Shown here: positions 44,650 through 52,776 of the stretch, piece after piece
How the letters are laid out: the number at the start of each line of letters is the position of its first letter
How positions within the stretch are numbered: position 1 is the stretch's first letter
From: Bradyrhizobium sp.
GTDB lineage: Bacteria; Pseudomonadota; Alphaproteobacteria; Rhizobiales; Xanthobacteraceae
Direction of reading: 5' to 3'
Assembly (NCBI GenBank): GCA_030681365.1
Contig: JAUXWH010000151.1
Span: 1-53,845, forward strand
DNA: 53,845 nucleotides
Made by a program: the position numbers and the translations under genes
Notes under the pieces: generated by a model
Database searches by the model: none
Told to the model about the DNA's origin: nothing
The model's input: the letters and a program-made list of their open reading frames with translations, nothing else

Positions 44650-46392
44650 GTGGGCAGCTGCTGCCTGGCTCGCCAAACCGCAGGGATCGTCGAATTGACG
44701 GGCGCAACCGAAAACGTCCTGGTATCGCAACAGCCGCAAGCCGGCGCCGCAGCCGACTTGAATACGACGGTTGCCCCGGAAGCCAACACATCGCCGCGGG
44801 TCTGCCACATCGTGGCCACGACGGAAGGCGCCGTTTGGGTATACGAGCAGCTCCGCGACCTGCGCGATCGCTTCGGCTATGATGTTTCGGTGATATTGAA
44901 CGGCCCCTCGGGCACTCTGGTGGATCGATTCAGAGCCGCGGGAATCCCGATCCTCACGAGCGACTTCGGTTTTCTCGGCGTATCTGATCTGTTTGCCCTT
45001 CCCAGAAAGATCATGGCGCTTGCCCGCCTGTTGCGGCGCGAGCGCTTCGACATCGTTCATACCCATCTGTTTCATTCCATGGTCATTGGCCGGATAGGAG
45101 CCTGGCTCGCCGATGTTCCGGTAAGACTGTCCATGGTGGCGGGTCCCTTCCATCTCGAGGCGTACACGCCGCGCTGGATTGACGGATCGACCCAGTGGAT
45201 GGATACCGCGTTGATCCCATCCTGCGAATGGACCCGCAAACTCTACAAATCGCTTGGCGTCGAGGACCAACGTCTTGCCGTGATCTATTACGGCCCGGAT
45301 GAAGAGAAGTTCGATCCGGCCAATCACCAGGCAGCGGACTTGCGTCGCGAATTCGGCTGGGGAGACGACGGCCCCCTGATCGGAATGATCGCGTATTTCT
45401 ATGCCGAACTGGGCGTCAATCGCTGGACGCCGCCGGCAGTGCAGGGCCGGTCGGTCAAATGCCAGTCGGATGCGATCCGGGCAATGCCGGAGATCCTGAA
45501 GGAATTCCCGAAGGCACGATTGATTTTCGTGGGCTCCGGCTGGGAGGAAGGCGGACGGCAATATCTCGCCAAAATGCAAACGCTGGTTCGTGATCTCGGT
45601 CTTGACGATCGGGTGACGTTCACCGGCTTTCGATCGGACGTGCCGGAAGTGCTGAAGGCGCTTGACGTTGCCGTGCAGGCTTCGCTGAGCGAAAACCTCG
45701 GAGGAACGATCGAAGGACTGCTGATGGAAACACCGATGGTCGCCAGCCGCGTCGGCGGCCTGACAGACAGCGTCATCGACGGCAAAACCGGTGTGCTGGT
45801 CGACGCGGATGATCCGGCTTCCCTCGCGAAAGGAATCCTGACTGTTCTGCACGATCCCGACAGAGCCCGGCAATTGGCGAAGCACGGTCGGCAATTCATG
45901 CTCGAACGATTTACGCTGCGCAAGACCGTTGAAAGCGAGCACGCGCTTTATCAGGAGCTGCTGGAACGCGCGCCACGCGGCTACCGACCAGGCCGAACGT
46001 TTGCCAGGCTGTTCTCGGGGGCCGCAATATGCGGCTATCTTGCGGTACGCTATCGTTTCCTCGACGGGTGGCTGCTCCCGCGGCTCGATTCAGGCTGGCG
46101 TCCCTGGCATTTCGTCAGATTGCGCATGTTTGTCCTTCGTATCGCCAATGCTCTCGTGCGAAGGCGCGATCGAGTTCCGGTGGCCCCGGACCAGACCTGC
46201 ACGACAATGCCCGTCAACGAACAGTTCCTCTCGATTCAACACACCCCGCCGCCTCCCGTTGGAACGGCGCTTCAAAGTGCGTTGCGGATGAGCCTGTATC
46301 GCTTCTACGCCTTCGTGGGACGCAGAAAACTCGGATGGGGACTGAGACGCCGTGTTTCCGGCGCGTTTCGTGCCGTGTTCGGACGCAAATAA
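44650..46392 (+). CDS. GT4-family glycosyltransferase
   Basis: Glycosyltransferase of the GT-B fold, GT4 family, in a 580-residue frame. The acceptor domain begins RVCHIVATTEGAVWVYEQLR. ERFDIVHTHLFHSMVIGRIGAW follows, and the donor-binding part has RLIFVGSGWEEGGRQYL, DDRVTFTGFRSDVPEVL and the EX7E-type stretch SLSENLGGTIEGLLMETPMVAS. About 110 extra residues at the C-terminus are not typical of the family. The start is unclear: GTG 44650 opens the frame, while TTG 44695 has AGGGA upstream and removes 15 unlikely residues. It is divergent from the acetyltransferase operon and probably builds the same polysaccharide. Confidence 0.85.
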   Translation: MGSCCLARQTAGIVELTGATENVLVSQQPQAGAAADLNTTVAPEANTSPRVCHIVATTEGAVWVYEQLRDLRDRFGYDVSVILNGPSGTLVDRFRAAGIPILTSDFGFLGVSDLFALPRKIMALARLLRRERFDIVHTHLFHSMVIGRIGAWLADVPVRLSMVAGPFHLEAYTPRWIDGSTQWMDTALIPSCEWTRKLYKSLGVEDQRLAVIYYGPDEEKFDPANHQAADLRREFGWGDDGPLIGMIAYFYAELGVNRWTPPAVQGRSVKCQSDAIRAMPEILKEFPKARLIFVGSGWEEGGRQYLAKMQTLVRDLGLDDRVTFTGFRSDVPEVLKALDVAVQASLSENLGGTIEGLLMETPMVASRVGGLTDSVIDGKTGVLVDADDPASLAKGILTVLHDPDRARQLAKHGRQFMLERFTLRKTVESEHALYQELLERAPRGYRPGRTFARLFSGAAICGYLAVRYRFLDGWLLPRLDSGWRPWHFVRLRMFVLRIANALVRRRDRVPVAPDQTCTTMPVNEQFLSIQHTPPPPVGTALQSALRMSLYRFYAFVGRRKLGWGLRRRVSGAFRAVFGRK

Positions 46393-46509
46393 GTGCAGCA
46401 CACGCCTATTGCGGATGGGTTGCAGAAAATGACTGGCACACTGAAAGGCTTAACCCCCAGACCGCCGAAGTAAGTCGCACCAGAAGAACATGGTTCTGCA
46501 CAAAAAATT

Positions 46510-46539
46510 CCGCCGGGCGCCCCAGCCGGCGGTTCTTTT
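46510..46539. terminator. probable bidirectional terminator
   Basis: CCGCCGG-n9-CCGGCGG with TTCTTTT on the plus side and AATTTTTTG on the minus side. It can end the glycosyltransferase transcript from the left and the disrupted small gene from the right. Confidence 0.7.
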
Positions 46540-46559
46540 GGTCACAAACTCTTATGGGT

Positions 46560-46733
46560 TTAGGCTTCTAGCGTACTGTCAATCGCTTTCTTAAGAGCCA
46601 GGATCCGGTGTGCAGGCTCGCGTTAACCGCCATGAGCCGGTAGCTGGACGGCCCAATTCCATCTGTCGCCGTTGATGCCTTGAACGGTCTGATATCGAAG
46701 CCTTGGTGCTCCACGGGGATTGGCTTCAATCAT
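46560..46733 (-). pseudogene. small hypothetical gene interrupted by a stop codon
   Basis: From ATG 46733 the frame reads MIEANPRGAPRLRYQTVQGI and NGDRWNWAVQLPAHGG, then a TAA at 46625-46623, then 20 further codons (REPAHRILALKKAIDSTLEA) and a stop. The second part continues in the same frame and looks like the natural end of a 57-residue protein, so I read it as one small gene with a nonsense mutation. A terminator lies directly downstream. The product is unknown. A 36-residue peptide from the first part is also possible. Confidence 0.4.
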
Positions 46734-46769
46734 CTTTGGTTTCCCGAAGCACCGCTTCGCTGATTATCA

Positions 46770-47226
46770 TCACCGGGATGAACGGCGCTGCCATATCATT
46801 ATCAGTCTCGCGACAAGTATCGCTACGGCTATATAGGTGAAACTAACAACCATGAATAAAAATTGAGTGACTCCGAGTGCTTTCAGATACCACATCAGGA
46901 GAGGGAATACACCTGCGGCTGTCATGCGAGCGAGAGCTGCTCAATACGACATGAAAGGAATTGTGCGTGCAATAGACATAAAGAAAAAAGGCATCAAAGA
47001 AGGCCGATTGCTATTCCGGTGACCATTGTCTGCCAAAGCGGTGGATAGGGTGGAGGGCTGAAATAAACGATATGGAATATCATTATCATACCTATGGCGA
47101 GGATTGCTCCAGCCGCCGCAGCAATGAAAGCGGGCTCATCGTTACCAAAGAGAATTTTGCCAAAACGTATGCCCGCCGATCTTTTGCGAGGTTCTGACTT
47201 TTCGCGGCAAGCCCTCCGATTTAGAA
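46770..47226 (-). pseudogene. degenerate integral-membrane protein gene
   Basis: Translated by hand from the minus strand. A first segment (about 47226 to 46994) reads RFGKILFGNDEPAFIAAAAG, then ILAIGMIMIFHIVYFSPPPY, then WQTMVTGIAIGLL and stops. After a one-base phase change the sequence goes on as MPFFFMSIARTIPFMSY, hits a TGA, and in that same frame continues MTAAGVFPLLMWYLKALGVT and QFLFMVVSFTYIAVAILVAR before a final stop at 46770. The alternation of hydrophobic helices across both lesions suggests one decayed membrane protein of about 150 residues with three or four helices. No clear start codon was found. The last 51 codons from ATG 46925 could alternatively be a small intact gene. The family is not recognised. 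Confidence 0.45.
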
Positions 47227-47311
47227 TTTATCGTGCTAACCAAAAAAGAAACGCCCGGCTAGCGTGGATAGCACCAGCCTTGGTTGGCCAAACTGCCAAC
47301 TGGGAGCCGGA

Positions 47312-47344
47312 TCACACAAAGCCCGCCGGCTCTCGCCGGCGGGC
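47312..47344 (-). terminator. rho-independent terminator of the first peptide gene
   Basis: Perfect 10-bp stem GCCCGCCGGC with tetraloop (47321-47344), followed on the minus strand by TTTGTGTG. It lies 17 bases after the peptide gene stop. Confidence 0.75.
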
Positions 47345-47360
47345 ATTCCGATCCACTGGT

Positions 47361-47558
47361 TCACTTCGGAGTGTATTTGCAAGATCCGAAATTGCTGTTG
47401 CCCTGGTAAGTACAAACTTTGTAGCCGTCCTTGTTGGCTGCAATTAGGACCGAGAAGCCTCCAAATCTCATTTCAGTTTGTATCGTATTTGATGCTCCGC
47501 CGGCGACTGTCTCCAGATCATCACATGTCAATTCGCGCATTTCATTCATCCGGGTCAT
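47361..47558 (-). CDS. double-glycine leader peptide 1 (bacteriocin/RiPP-like precursor)
   Basis: A 65-residue precursor. AGGAG lies eight bases before ATG 47558, so the longer frame to 47588 is not needed. The leader (1-21) ends in LTCDDLETVAGG, a classic double-glycine site for C39-type peptidase-exporters. The predicted core (22-65) is 44 residues, Gly/Asn/Thr-rich, begins ASNTIQTEMRFGGFSVLIAA and contains VCTYQGNSNFGSC, whose two Cys could pair. It ends KYTPK. Two further genes nearby have the same leader pattern and a Pro-Lys end, and two NHLM-like ABC transporter genes lie 2.3 kb away. The core has no known homologue that I recognise. Confidence 0.75.
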   Translation of the reverse strand: MTRMNEMRELTCDDLETVAGGASNTIQTEMRFGGFSVLIAANKDGYKVCTYQGNSNFGSCKYTPK

Positions 47559-47856
47559 TTCAGTTCTCCTGGTTGAACAAGCGGTCACTCTGTGGTGCCG
47601 AACCGAACTTTGTCGTTATGCTGGTGCAAGTTCTGTGATTTGCCTCACACAAGGAGCCACACGATGTGGAAGCATTGATTTAGCTTGCTGAACTTCTCGC
47701 AGAGCAATTTTGGACGTGTTTAAAACAGGCCGTCTTGACGAAGCCGGAGCTTGGCTCCGGCGGGTACGACATACTCGCAATGACCGCATCGATCTGCATA
47801 GTATGGGCTGTGAGCTGCTCACCGGTTTGATGGAACATCGATTTAAGCAATCCCAC

Positions 47857-47965
47857 CTTTCGTTCGAACTCAACAGGGCTGAGATACCCGATCGTCGAAT
47901 GCCGGCCGATCGCGTTGTAGATCCGCTCGATGTAGTCGAACACGTCTACTCTGACGTGGTGCTGA
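47857..47965 (-). mobile_element. IS3-family transposase remnant (OrfB C-terminus)
   Basis: The minus-strand frame reads VDVFDYIERIYNAIGRHSTI followed by GYLSPVEFERK, the C-terminal end of IS3-group OrfB transposases. The catalytic DDE region and the rest of the element are missing, and the sequences on both sides are unrelated to transposases. It is a scrap left between peptide genes 1 and 2, showing past insertion and deletion here. Confidence 0.75.
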
Positions 47966-48136
47966 GGCTGTGATCGATCAAGTTTGGGGGCGAGGACGCC
48001 GGCACATCCCGCAAAATACAAAATGGCCTCGCCAGACCGGAACTCCCGGCCCACCGAACTGGCGCACCGGGAGCGAGGTGACGTGTGGAAACGCGGCGCC
48101 GATACCGCTCGGCCCGGCGCGTGGCAGCAAGGCGAA

Positions 48137-48301
48137 TTATTTGGGCCGCGTCCCAATCACCTTGTGGTCGTCGCAAACGATGCGAATGGATCCGCCACCC
48201 GTCACGGTAGCGAGTTCATCGTTCGAGAGCCTGCCAGCTGCCAGCTGCAGCTCGCGAACCTCGATCACGTCGTCCTTACGCAGGTTTTCGGTCGTGCTCA
48301 T
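48137..48301 (-). CDS. double-glycine leader peptide 2 (bacteriocin/RiPP-like precursor)
   Basis: A 54-residue precursor. CAGGAG lies eight bases before ATG 48301; the longer frame to 48511 has no start site. The leader (1-36) is longer and charged and ends LSNDELATVTGG. The core is short (18 residues, GSIRIVCDDHKVIGTRPK) with a single Cys and a Pro-Lys terminus like the other two peptides. The leader motif lines up exactly with those of peptides 1 and 3. With one Cys it cannot form an internal disulfide, so dimerisation, modification or decay are all possible. Confidence 0.7.
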   Translation of the reverse strand: MSTTENLRKDDVIEVRELQLAAGRLSNDELATVTGGGSIRIVCDDHKVIGTRPK

Positions 48302-49056
48302 AGTCGATTCTCCTGAGAGGCTCGCTCCGGCGGCCTCGTTGTGAAGTGGAACGCTTGTTGGTCGACCCCAGCAAGGGATCGGTTCGATGAATTTACCGAA
48401 AACGCTGACTCTGTGAGTCCGGTAATCTACCCGCGCCTGGTCGAAGTCACTGGCCGCTGCCCTCCCGAGGACTGCGGTGGCCATTGGGCTATGCCGAGCT
48501 ACTGACAGCAAAGCGAGCCCGCGGCGCTGACTTAACCGCGGCCTTCAGCGGACGGTTACGTAACAGGAATTCGATCTAAACGAAAACGGCGGCGCGTGCT
48601 CGTGCATGTTTAATGCCAGACATCGCTCGTTGAGCAGGGTAATTGGAAGTGGCTGGCAGGGGCCGCTGGCTATTCGAGATGTGCCCAGCGGCCCTGTTCT
48701 CACCCGGCCGGACCTCTTTCGCTTTTTCGTGACCGCATGTGCAGACGAAAGTCACCCAATTGGCTCGGAGGACACCGGCGCACTACGTGTTGTGAATGTT
48801 TTCTGCTCGGCAATGTTGAGGCGTGATTCGTCGCCGCGGCTTTATAGTGATCGTTGGTAGGTAACCTCAAGGTGGCAACGAGTTAACTCCCGAGGAAAAT
48901 GGGTGCGGTTAGCACCCTAGTTCCCTAGACCCAGCTGACCATGATCTCGATTCTTTTTCGAGTAAACTTCTTCTATGTGACAATAATCACCGTTCGAGGT
49001 GTCGAGATCGGTGAAACTCTTCACGTCATCTCAGACACCGCAAAGGAGAGCCTATC
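48302..49056. other. 750-base region between divergent peptide genes, no gene recognised
   Basis: AT-richer than the rest of the window. The open frame at 48606-48860 has no ribosome-binding site and no family. A long inverted repeat (CAGGGGCCGCTGG at 48657-48669 and CCCAGCGGCCCTG at 48684-48696) could form a hairpin. No transposase or further double-glycine motif was found by eye on either strand. Confidence 0.5.
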
Positions 49057-49248
49057 ATGCGAAGCTCAGTTCAACACGCCGAAATATTGTCAGATGGAGA
49101 TCTCGATCTCGTCAGCGGAGGGATGAAGTGGACGCCTGGCACGAAGAACGCTGACGTCGTTGATGCTCGCGGCGGCCAAGTGCAGGTGTTGTTTTGGAAT
49201 ATCACTTTCGACGTGAACGGCAAACTAAGCAGCATCACACCGAAGTAG
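49057..49248 (+). CDS. double-glycine leader peptide 3 (bacteriocin/RiPP-like precursor)
   Basis: A 63-residue precursor on the opposite strand from the other two. AAAGGAGAG precedes ATG 49057. The leader (1-22) ends ILSDGDLDLVSGG, matching the pattern L-S/T-x-x-D/E-L-x-x-V-x-G-G. The core of 41 residues begins MKWTPGTKNADVVDARGGQV and ends SSITPK. It has no Cys, so disulfide or lanthionine bridges are ruled out. It is amphipathic and beta-prone (QVQVLFWNITFDVNGKL). The gene is convergent with the cyclic-nucleotide-binding protein gene. Confidence 0.75.
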   Translation: MRSSVQHAEILSDGDLDLVSGGMKWTPGTKNADVVDARGGQVQVLFWNITFDVNGKLSSITPK

Positions 49249-49298
49249 AGATGCGCCATCGTCCGGGATAGAAGACCCTGATTTCAAGGGCGCGGCAG

Positions 49299-49760
49299 CT
49301 AAGCATCTGCGGCACCCCGGCTGTCGGCGCGGCGCAGTCGCCGACAGAGCTCGCGATTGATATTCTGAAGCACCATCACGTACGCAAAAATGTCGGCTTT
49401 GTAAAACGCGTAGAGCTTTCGAGCCGTGAGCTCGTACAGCACGGTTGGGCTTTCGGCAACAACGGTGGCTGATCGGTTCTGCATTTCTATAAGCGTCATT
49501 TCACCAAAAAAATCACCAGGCCCGAGATCTGCCAAGCGAATGATGCGCTCGGTATTGGCTATCTTGCTCACGACCAATTCACCGGAATGGACAATGAACA
49601 TTGAGGACCCAGGTTCTCCTTCGACCACTACTGTCGCGCCGGCGTCGAACCGGCGCTCGATAAGCATTGAGACTAAGTGATCGAGGCTCGCGTGCGAAAC
49701 GCCACCGAAGAACGGTGTCTCGAGCAGGAACGCCTTCAGATCCGGGGAGCTTACGACCAT
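49299..49760 (-). CDS. stand-alone cyclic-nucleotide-binding domain protein
   Basis: A 153-residue protein made of one cNMP-binding (Crp-type) domain: FFGGVSHASLDHLVSMLIERRF, GATVVVEGEPGSSMFIVHSGELVV, and the phosphate-binding cassette PGDFFGEMTLIEMQNRSATVVAES, where FGEM-n-R is the cassette core. There is no HTH after the C-terminal helix, so it is not a Crp-type activator. Such proteins occur beside NHLM-type bacteriocin exporters. It lies 108 bases downstream of the ABC transporter gene on the same strand and may modulate export or sense cAMP/cGMP. ATG 49760 is the start used; no strong Shine-Dalgarno is visible. Confidence 0.8.
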   Translation of the reverse strand: MVVSSPDLKAFLLETPFFGGVSHASLDHLVSMLIERRFDAGATVVVEGEPGSSMFIVHSGELVVSKIANTERIIRLADLGPGDFFGEMTLIEMQNRSATVVAESPTVLYELTARKLYAFYKADIFAYVMVLQNINRELCRRLRRADSRGAADA

Positions 49761-49884
49761 TGCCTATCATGCGCCTGTTCCTTCACAGCGGCAAGGCCGC
49801 ACGCCTTGACTTAAGCTCTTGCTTAGCCAGGAGAGATTGAGAGCGCTGTCCAAGCTCGAGCACTGCGCCCCCTAATTCAGGCGA

Positions 49885-52776
49885 TTAAAGCAATTGCCGT
49901 TCGGCGAACGAAGCGAATACGCCGGGCGTCTTGCTCAATTCTGTAAAGCTTCCGCTTTGCACGACCTTTCCGTCGACGAGCACAATTATCCGGTCCGCTT
50001 GCCGAACCGTGCTGAGCCGGTGCGCGATGACGATCCGTGTGACATTGAGGTTGCCGAGCGAGGTGCTGACGACGGCCTGAGATTGATTGTCGAGCGCGCT
50101 CGTGGCTTCATCGAACAGCAGAATGCGTGGCCGTCGAGCGATGGCGCGCGCGATCATGATCCGTTGCCGCTGACCGCCGGACAGCGTATTGACGCCCTCC
50201 GCGACGACAGTATTCATGCCCATCGGCATCGCTCTAATATCGTCATCGATACCGGCGAGCCGGGCCGCCTCCCACACTTGCTCAGGCGGCAGTTGCACGC
50301 CGCCGCAGATATTGTCTGAAAGGCTCCCAGTTGCCAGCTTCCCGTTCTGCAGCACCACCCCGAGCTGACGGCGCACCGCGCTGATATCGAGCGTGTCGAT
50401 CGCCTTTCCGTCGAGGAAAACCGTCCCGGATTCCGGCTTTTCGAAACCCAGCAGTAGCCGGAACAGCGTAGACTTGCCGCTGCCTGACGGTCCCACAACG
50501 GCGACATATTCGCCTTGCGAAATCTGCAGGGAAACACTCTCGAGTACCGGCGGACCGCCCGCCGCATAGCGGAAAGTCACCCGAGACAGCTCAACCGCTC
50601 CGGACAACGCGCCCGGGGATTTCCGCTCGTCGGATATTTCAACTGGACCCGTAATCAGGGGGCGTAGGCGGCTGATGTGGGGGATGGCGATCAGCAATTC
50701 ACTGACTCCCGATGCCCATGCACCGACTGCGGCCATTGACTGGCCGAACGCGGCGAAGAAGGCGAGAAATCCGCCGAGATCCCGCAACAGCGCGCTGTTC
50801 AGATAGCTCGCCGCAGCGAAGATGGCGATGGTCGCGATCAACGGAAACGTTGCTTCAAAAACGCCCAGTAAATTAGACGCCCGCTGCGATGCGATGAAGC
50901 TTCGCTTCTGCACGGCGAGCAGTTTGGACCACACCGCGAACCCGCGCGCGGTTGCGTCCGCCACGCGGAGCTTTCCAATTCCAGAGATCAGCTGCAGCAC
51001 AAGGCCACCGACCTTGCCATGTAAGGCAAAATACTTGTTCTCGTGATAGAGCCGTATCGCATTGGTGACGACAATCAGCAAAGCCCTCACGAGCGTCAGC
51101 CCAAGCGCGATCAACCCGAGCTTGAGATCATAATAGAGCATCAGACCAATGCTAAACCAGCAGAACAGACCCGCCATCATCCCGCGCAGCGCACTGCCGG
51201 TAAAGATCTGGCGCGCCGCGTCGATGCCCATCGACCGGTCGACGAAATCTCCCACGGTATATTCCCGAAATAGCGACGTAGGCAGTTTGAGCACACGGTC
51301 AATCACCGCCGCCTGCAGCTTCCAGTCAATCAGACCCTCGACCCTGAGCATTGCCAGTCCTTCCATGGCCTGGATAGCGGCGATGGCGATGGCAGTCATG
51401 GCAAGCGCCAGCGCACAGAAGGCGAGCTGGTCTAATTCGGAGCGGGGAATGACGGAACTGATGAGGACATTGGTGATGAGCGGGATTACCAGCGACAATA
51501 GACCGATTGCGACGACGGAAAATCCGATGCGAGCGAAATTGCCCCTCGAGTGTTGAATCGCGAAGCTGAGCAGGTCCCGGAAGCGAAGCGGACGTGACGG
51601 AAGCGCCGGGTAGAACGAGATCGCTTCCGGCGCCAGTTCCAGCGCCAGGACCCGGTCGACCGCGCGTTGCGTCCCCGCGGCGGGATCGAGCATCACATAG
51701 CGGCGATTGCCGCGACGAATGAGCGCGACCGGATGCTTCCCTTCGCTGTGCCAAGCCACCAGCGGACCGACATCCTGTTTCCACCATTCGCCGCGCAACA
51801 GCGTACGGCGAGCTCGCAGCCGCGCGGCTCGCGCGATCTTAAAAACGTCGGCTGGTCCGCGCTCGGCCGGGCCGAGGCCGGGCGGGACGGCAATGGGTGC
51901 CCGAGCCGCTTCGGCAACCATCCGGCAGACGGCGAACAATGGGTCCGCGGTCTCTGTCGCCAGCCCGACATCGGCATCGCGTTGCACGACGACAGCAGAG
52001 AGCCGGTCGAAGGATTCCAGGGTTTGCGACGCTGCCAGCTCGCTGCGGCGAACCAGACGCATCGTCTCCCGATCCGCATCGCGGCTCAGCTTTTCCCGAA
52101 GACAGCCGGCAAACACGTGATGGAATTGATCGACGGCGCGCCACAGCACATTGGTATCCGGAGGCGTCTCGCTGCCCAGCGCGCTGCATCCGGCTTCAGT
52201 CGCCTCGATCCACATTCCCGACGTCAGCGGCAGTGGCGGGTCGCCGGCGGTAACCATGGGAGCCTGCCCCATCGGCTTCGCCGCCCCGGTGTTCAGAGAG
52301 ACCCAAAGAATGCTGCGTGCCGGGCCGCGACGCTGTTCGCCGGGGCCAATCCCGGCCGCAGCATCGCTCGCCACCTCAAGCATGTCCCAGCTCGGGTTTG
52401 ATCCTGCGATCAAACTGGCCAGTCGCCTGATCCAGATCGCGACTTGATCGAAAGATGCAATATGAGTGCGCAAAAACAGCGACGCTTCAGAGCCGGGACT
52501 TCCGGTCGCGACCACCTCCATAGCGATGCCCGAATGACTGAAGCTTTCCTGCAGGTCCAGGATGATCTCGCCCGCCTCGGCGCGAAACAGATGCTGCCGT
52601 GCGCCCTCCGGGCGGCCTTCGACCGGCCGGACCGCAAAGACATCGACGTGGCCCGCGGTTATCTGGAGAACGTGCCCGCGATGATCGAGCAACTTCGGAT
52701 GACGGCCATCGAAAACTATACGGCCAATCGAGTTGCCCGTTTCATCGGTTATTGCATCGAGAAGGGATTCGTTCAT
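49885..52776 (-). CDS. NHLM-type bacteriocin export ABC transporter, ATP-binding/permease (second subunit)
   Basis: A 963-residue fused transporter. Residues about 1-150 resemble a degenerate cNMP-like domain. Residues about 280-400 look like a C39 peptidase fold, but PVALIRRGNRRYVMLDPAAG lacks the catalytic His and no catalytic Cys is seen. A six-helix ABC exporter domain spans about 410-700, and the nucleotide-binding domain has Walker A GPSGSGKST (762-770), the signature LSGGQRQR, Walker B ILLFDEATSALD and the H-loop IVIAHRLS. This layout matches the NHLM ATP-binding transporter described for nitrile-hydratase-leader and Nif11-leader bacteriocins. ATG 52776 overlaps the stop of the first transporter gene (ATGA). 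Confidence 0.85.
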   Translation of the reverse strand: MNESLLDAITDETGNSIGRIVFDGRHPKLLDHRGHVLQITAGHVDVFAVRPVEGRPEGARQHLFRAEAGEIILDLQESFSHSGIAMEVVATGSPGSEASLFLRTHIASFDQVAIWIRRLASLIAGSNPSWDMLEVASDAAAGIGPGEQRRGPARSILWVSLNTGAAKPMGQAPMVTAGDPPLPLTSGMWIEATEAGCSALGSETPPDTNVLWRAVDQFHHVFAGCLREKLSRDADRETMRLVRRSELAASQTLESFDRLSAVVVQRDADVGLATETADPLFAVCRMVAEAARAPIAVPPGLGPAERGPADVFKIARAARLRARRTLLRGEWWKQDVGPLVAWHSEGKHPVALIRRGNRRYVMLDPAAGTQRAVDRVLALELAPEAISFYPALPSRPLRFRDLLSFAIQHSRGNFARIGFSVVAIGLLSLVIPLITNVLISSVIPRSELDQLAFCALALAMTAIAIAAIQAMEGLAMLRVEGLIDWKLQAAVIDRVLKLPTSLFREYTVGDFVDRSMGIDAARQIFTGSALRGMMAGLFCWFSIGLMLYYDLKLGLIALGLTLVRALLIVVTNAIRLYHENKYFALHGKVGGLVLQLISGIGKLRVADATARGFAVWSKLLAVQKRSFIASQRASNLLGVFEATFPLIATIAIFAAASYLNSALLRDLGGFLAFFAAFGQSMAAVGAWASGVSELLIAIPHISRLRPLITGPVEISDERKSPGALSGAVELSRVTFRYAAGGPPVLESVSLQISQGEYVAVVGPSGSGKSTLFRLLLGFEKPESGTVFLDGKAIDTLDISAVRRQLGVVLQNGKLATGSLSDNICGGVQLPPEQVWEAARLAGIDDDIRAMPMGMNTVVAEGVNTLSGGQRQRIMIARAIARRPRILLFDEATSALDNQSQAVVSTSLGNLNVTRIVIAHRLSTVRQADRIIVLVDGKVVQSGSFTELSKTPGVFASFAERQLL

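Noticed and set aside
47680..48156. A 158-residue protein containing the IS3 transposase end
   Set aside because: Only about 35 codons match the transposase; both sides are unrelated random sequence, so it is a remnant and not a gene.
48606..48860. 84-codon open frame between peptide genes
   Set aside because: No ribosome-binding site, no leader motif and no similarity; it spans an inverted repeat and looks like chance.
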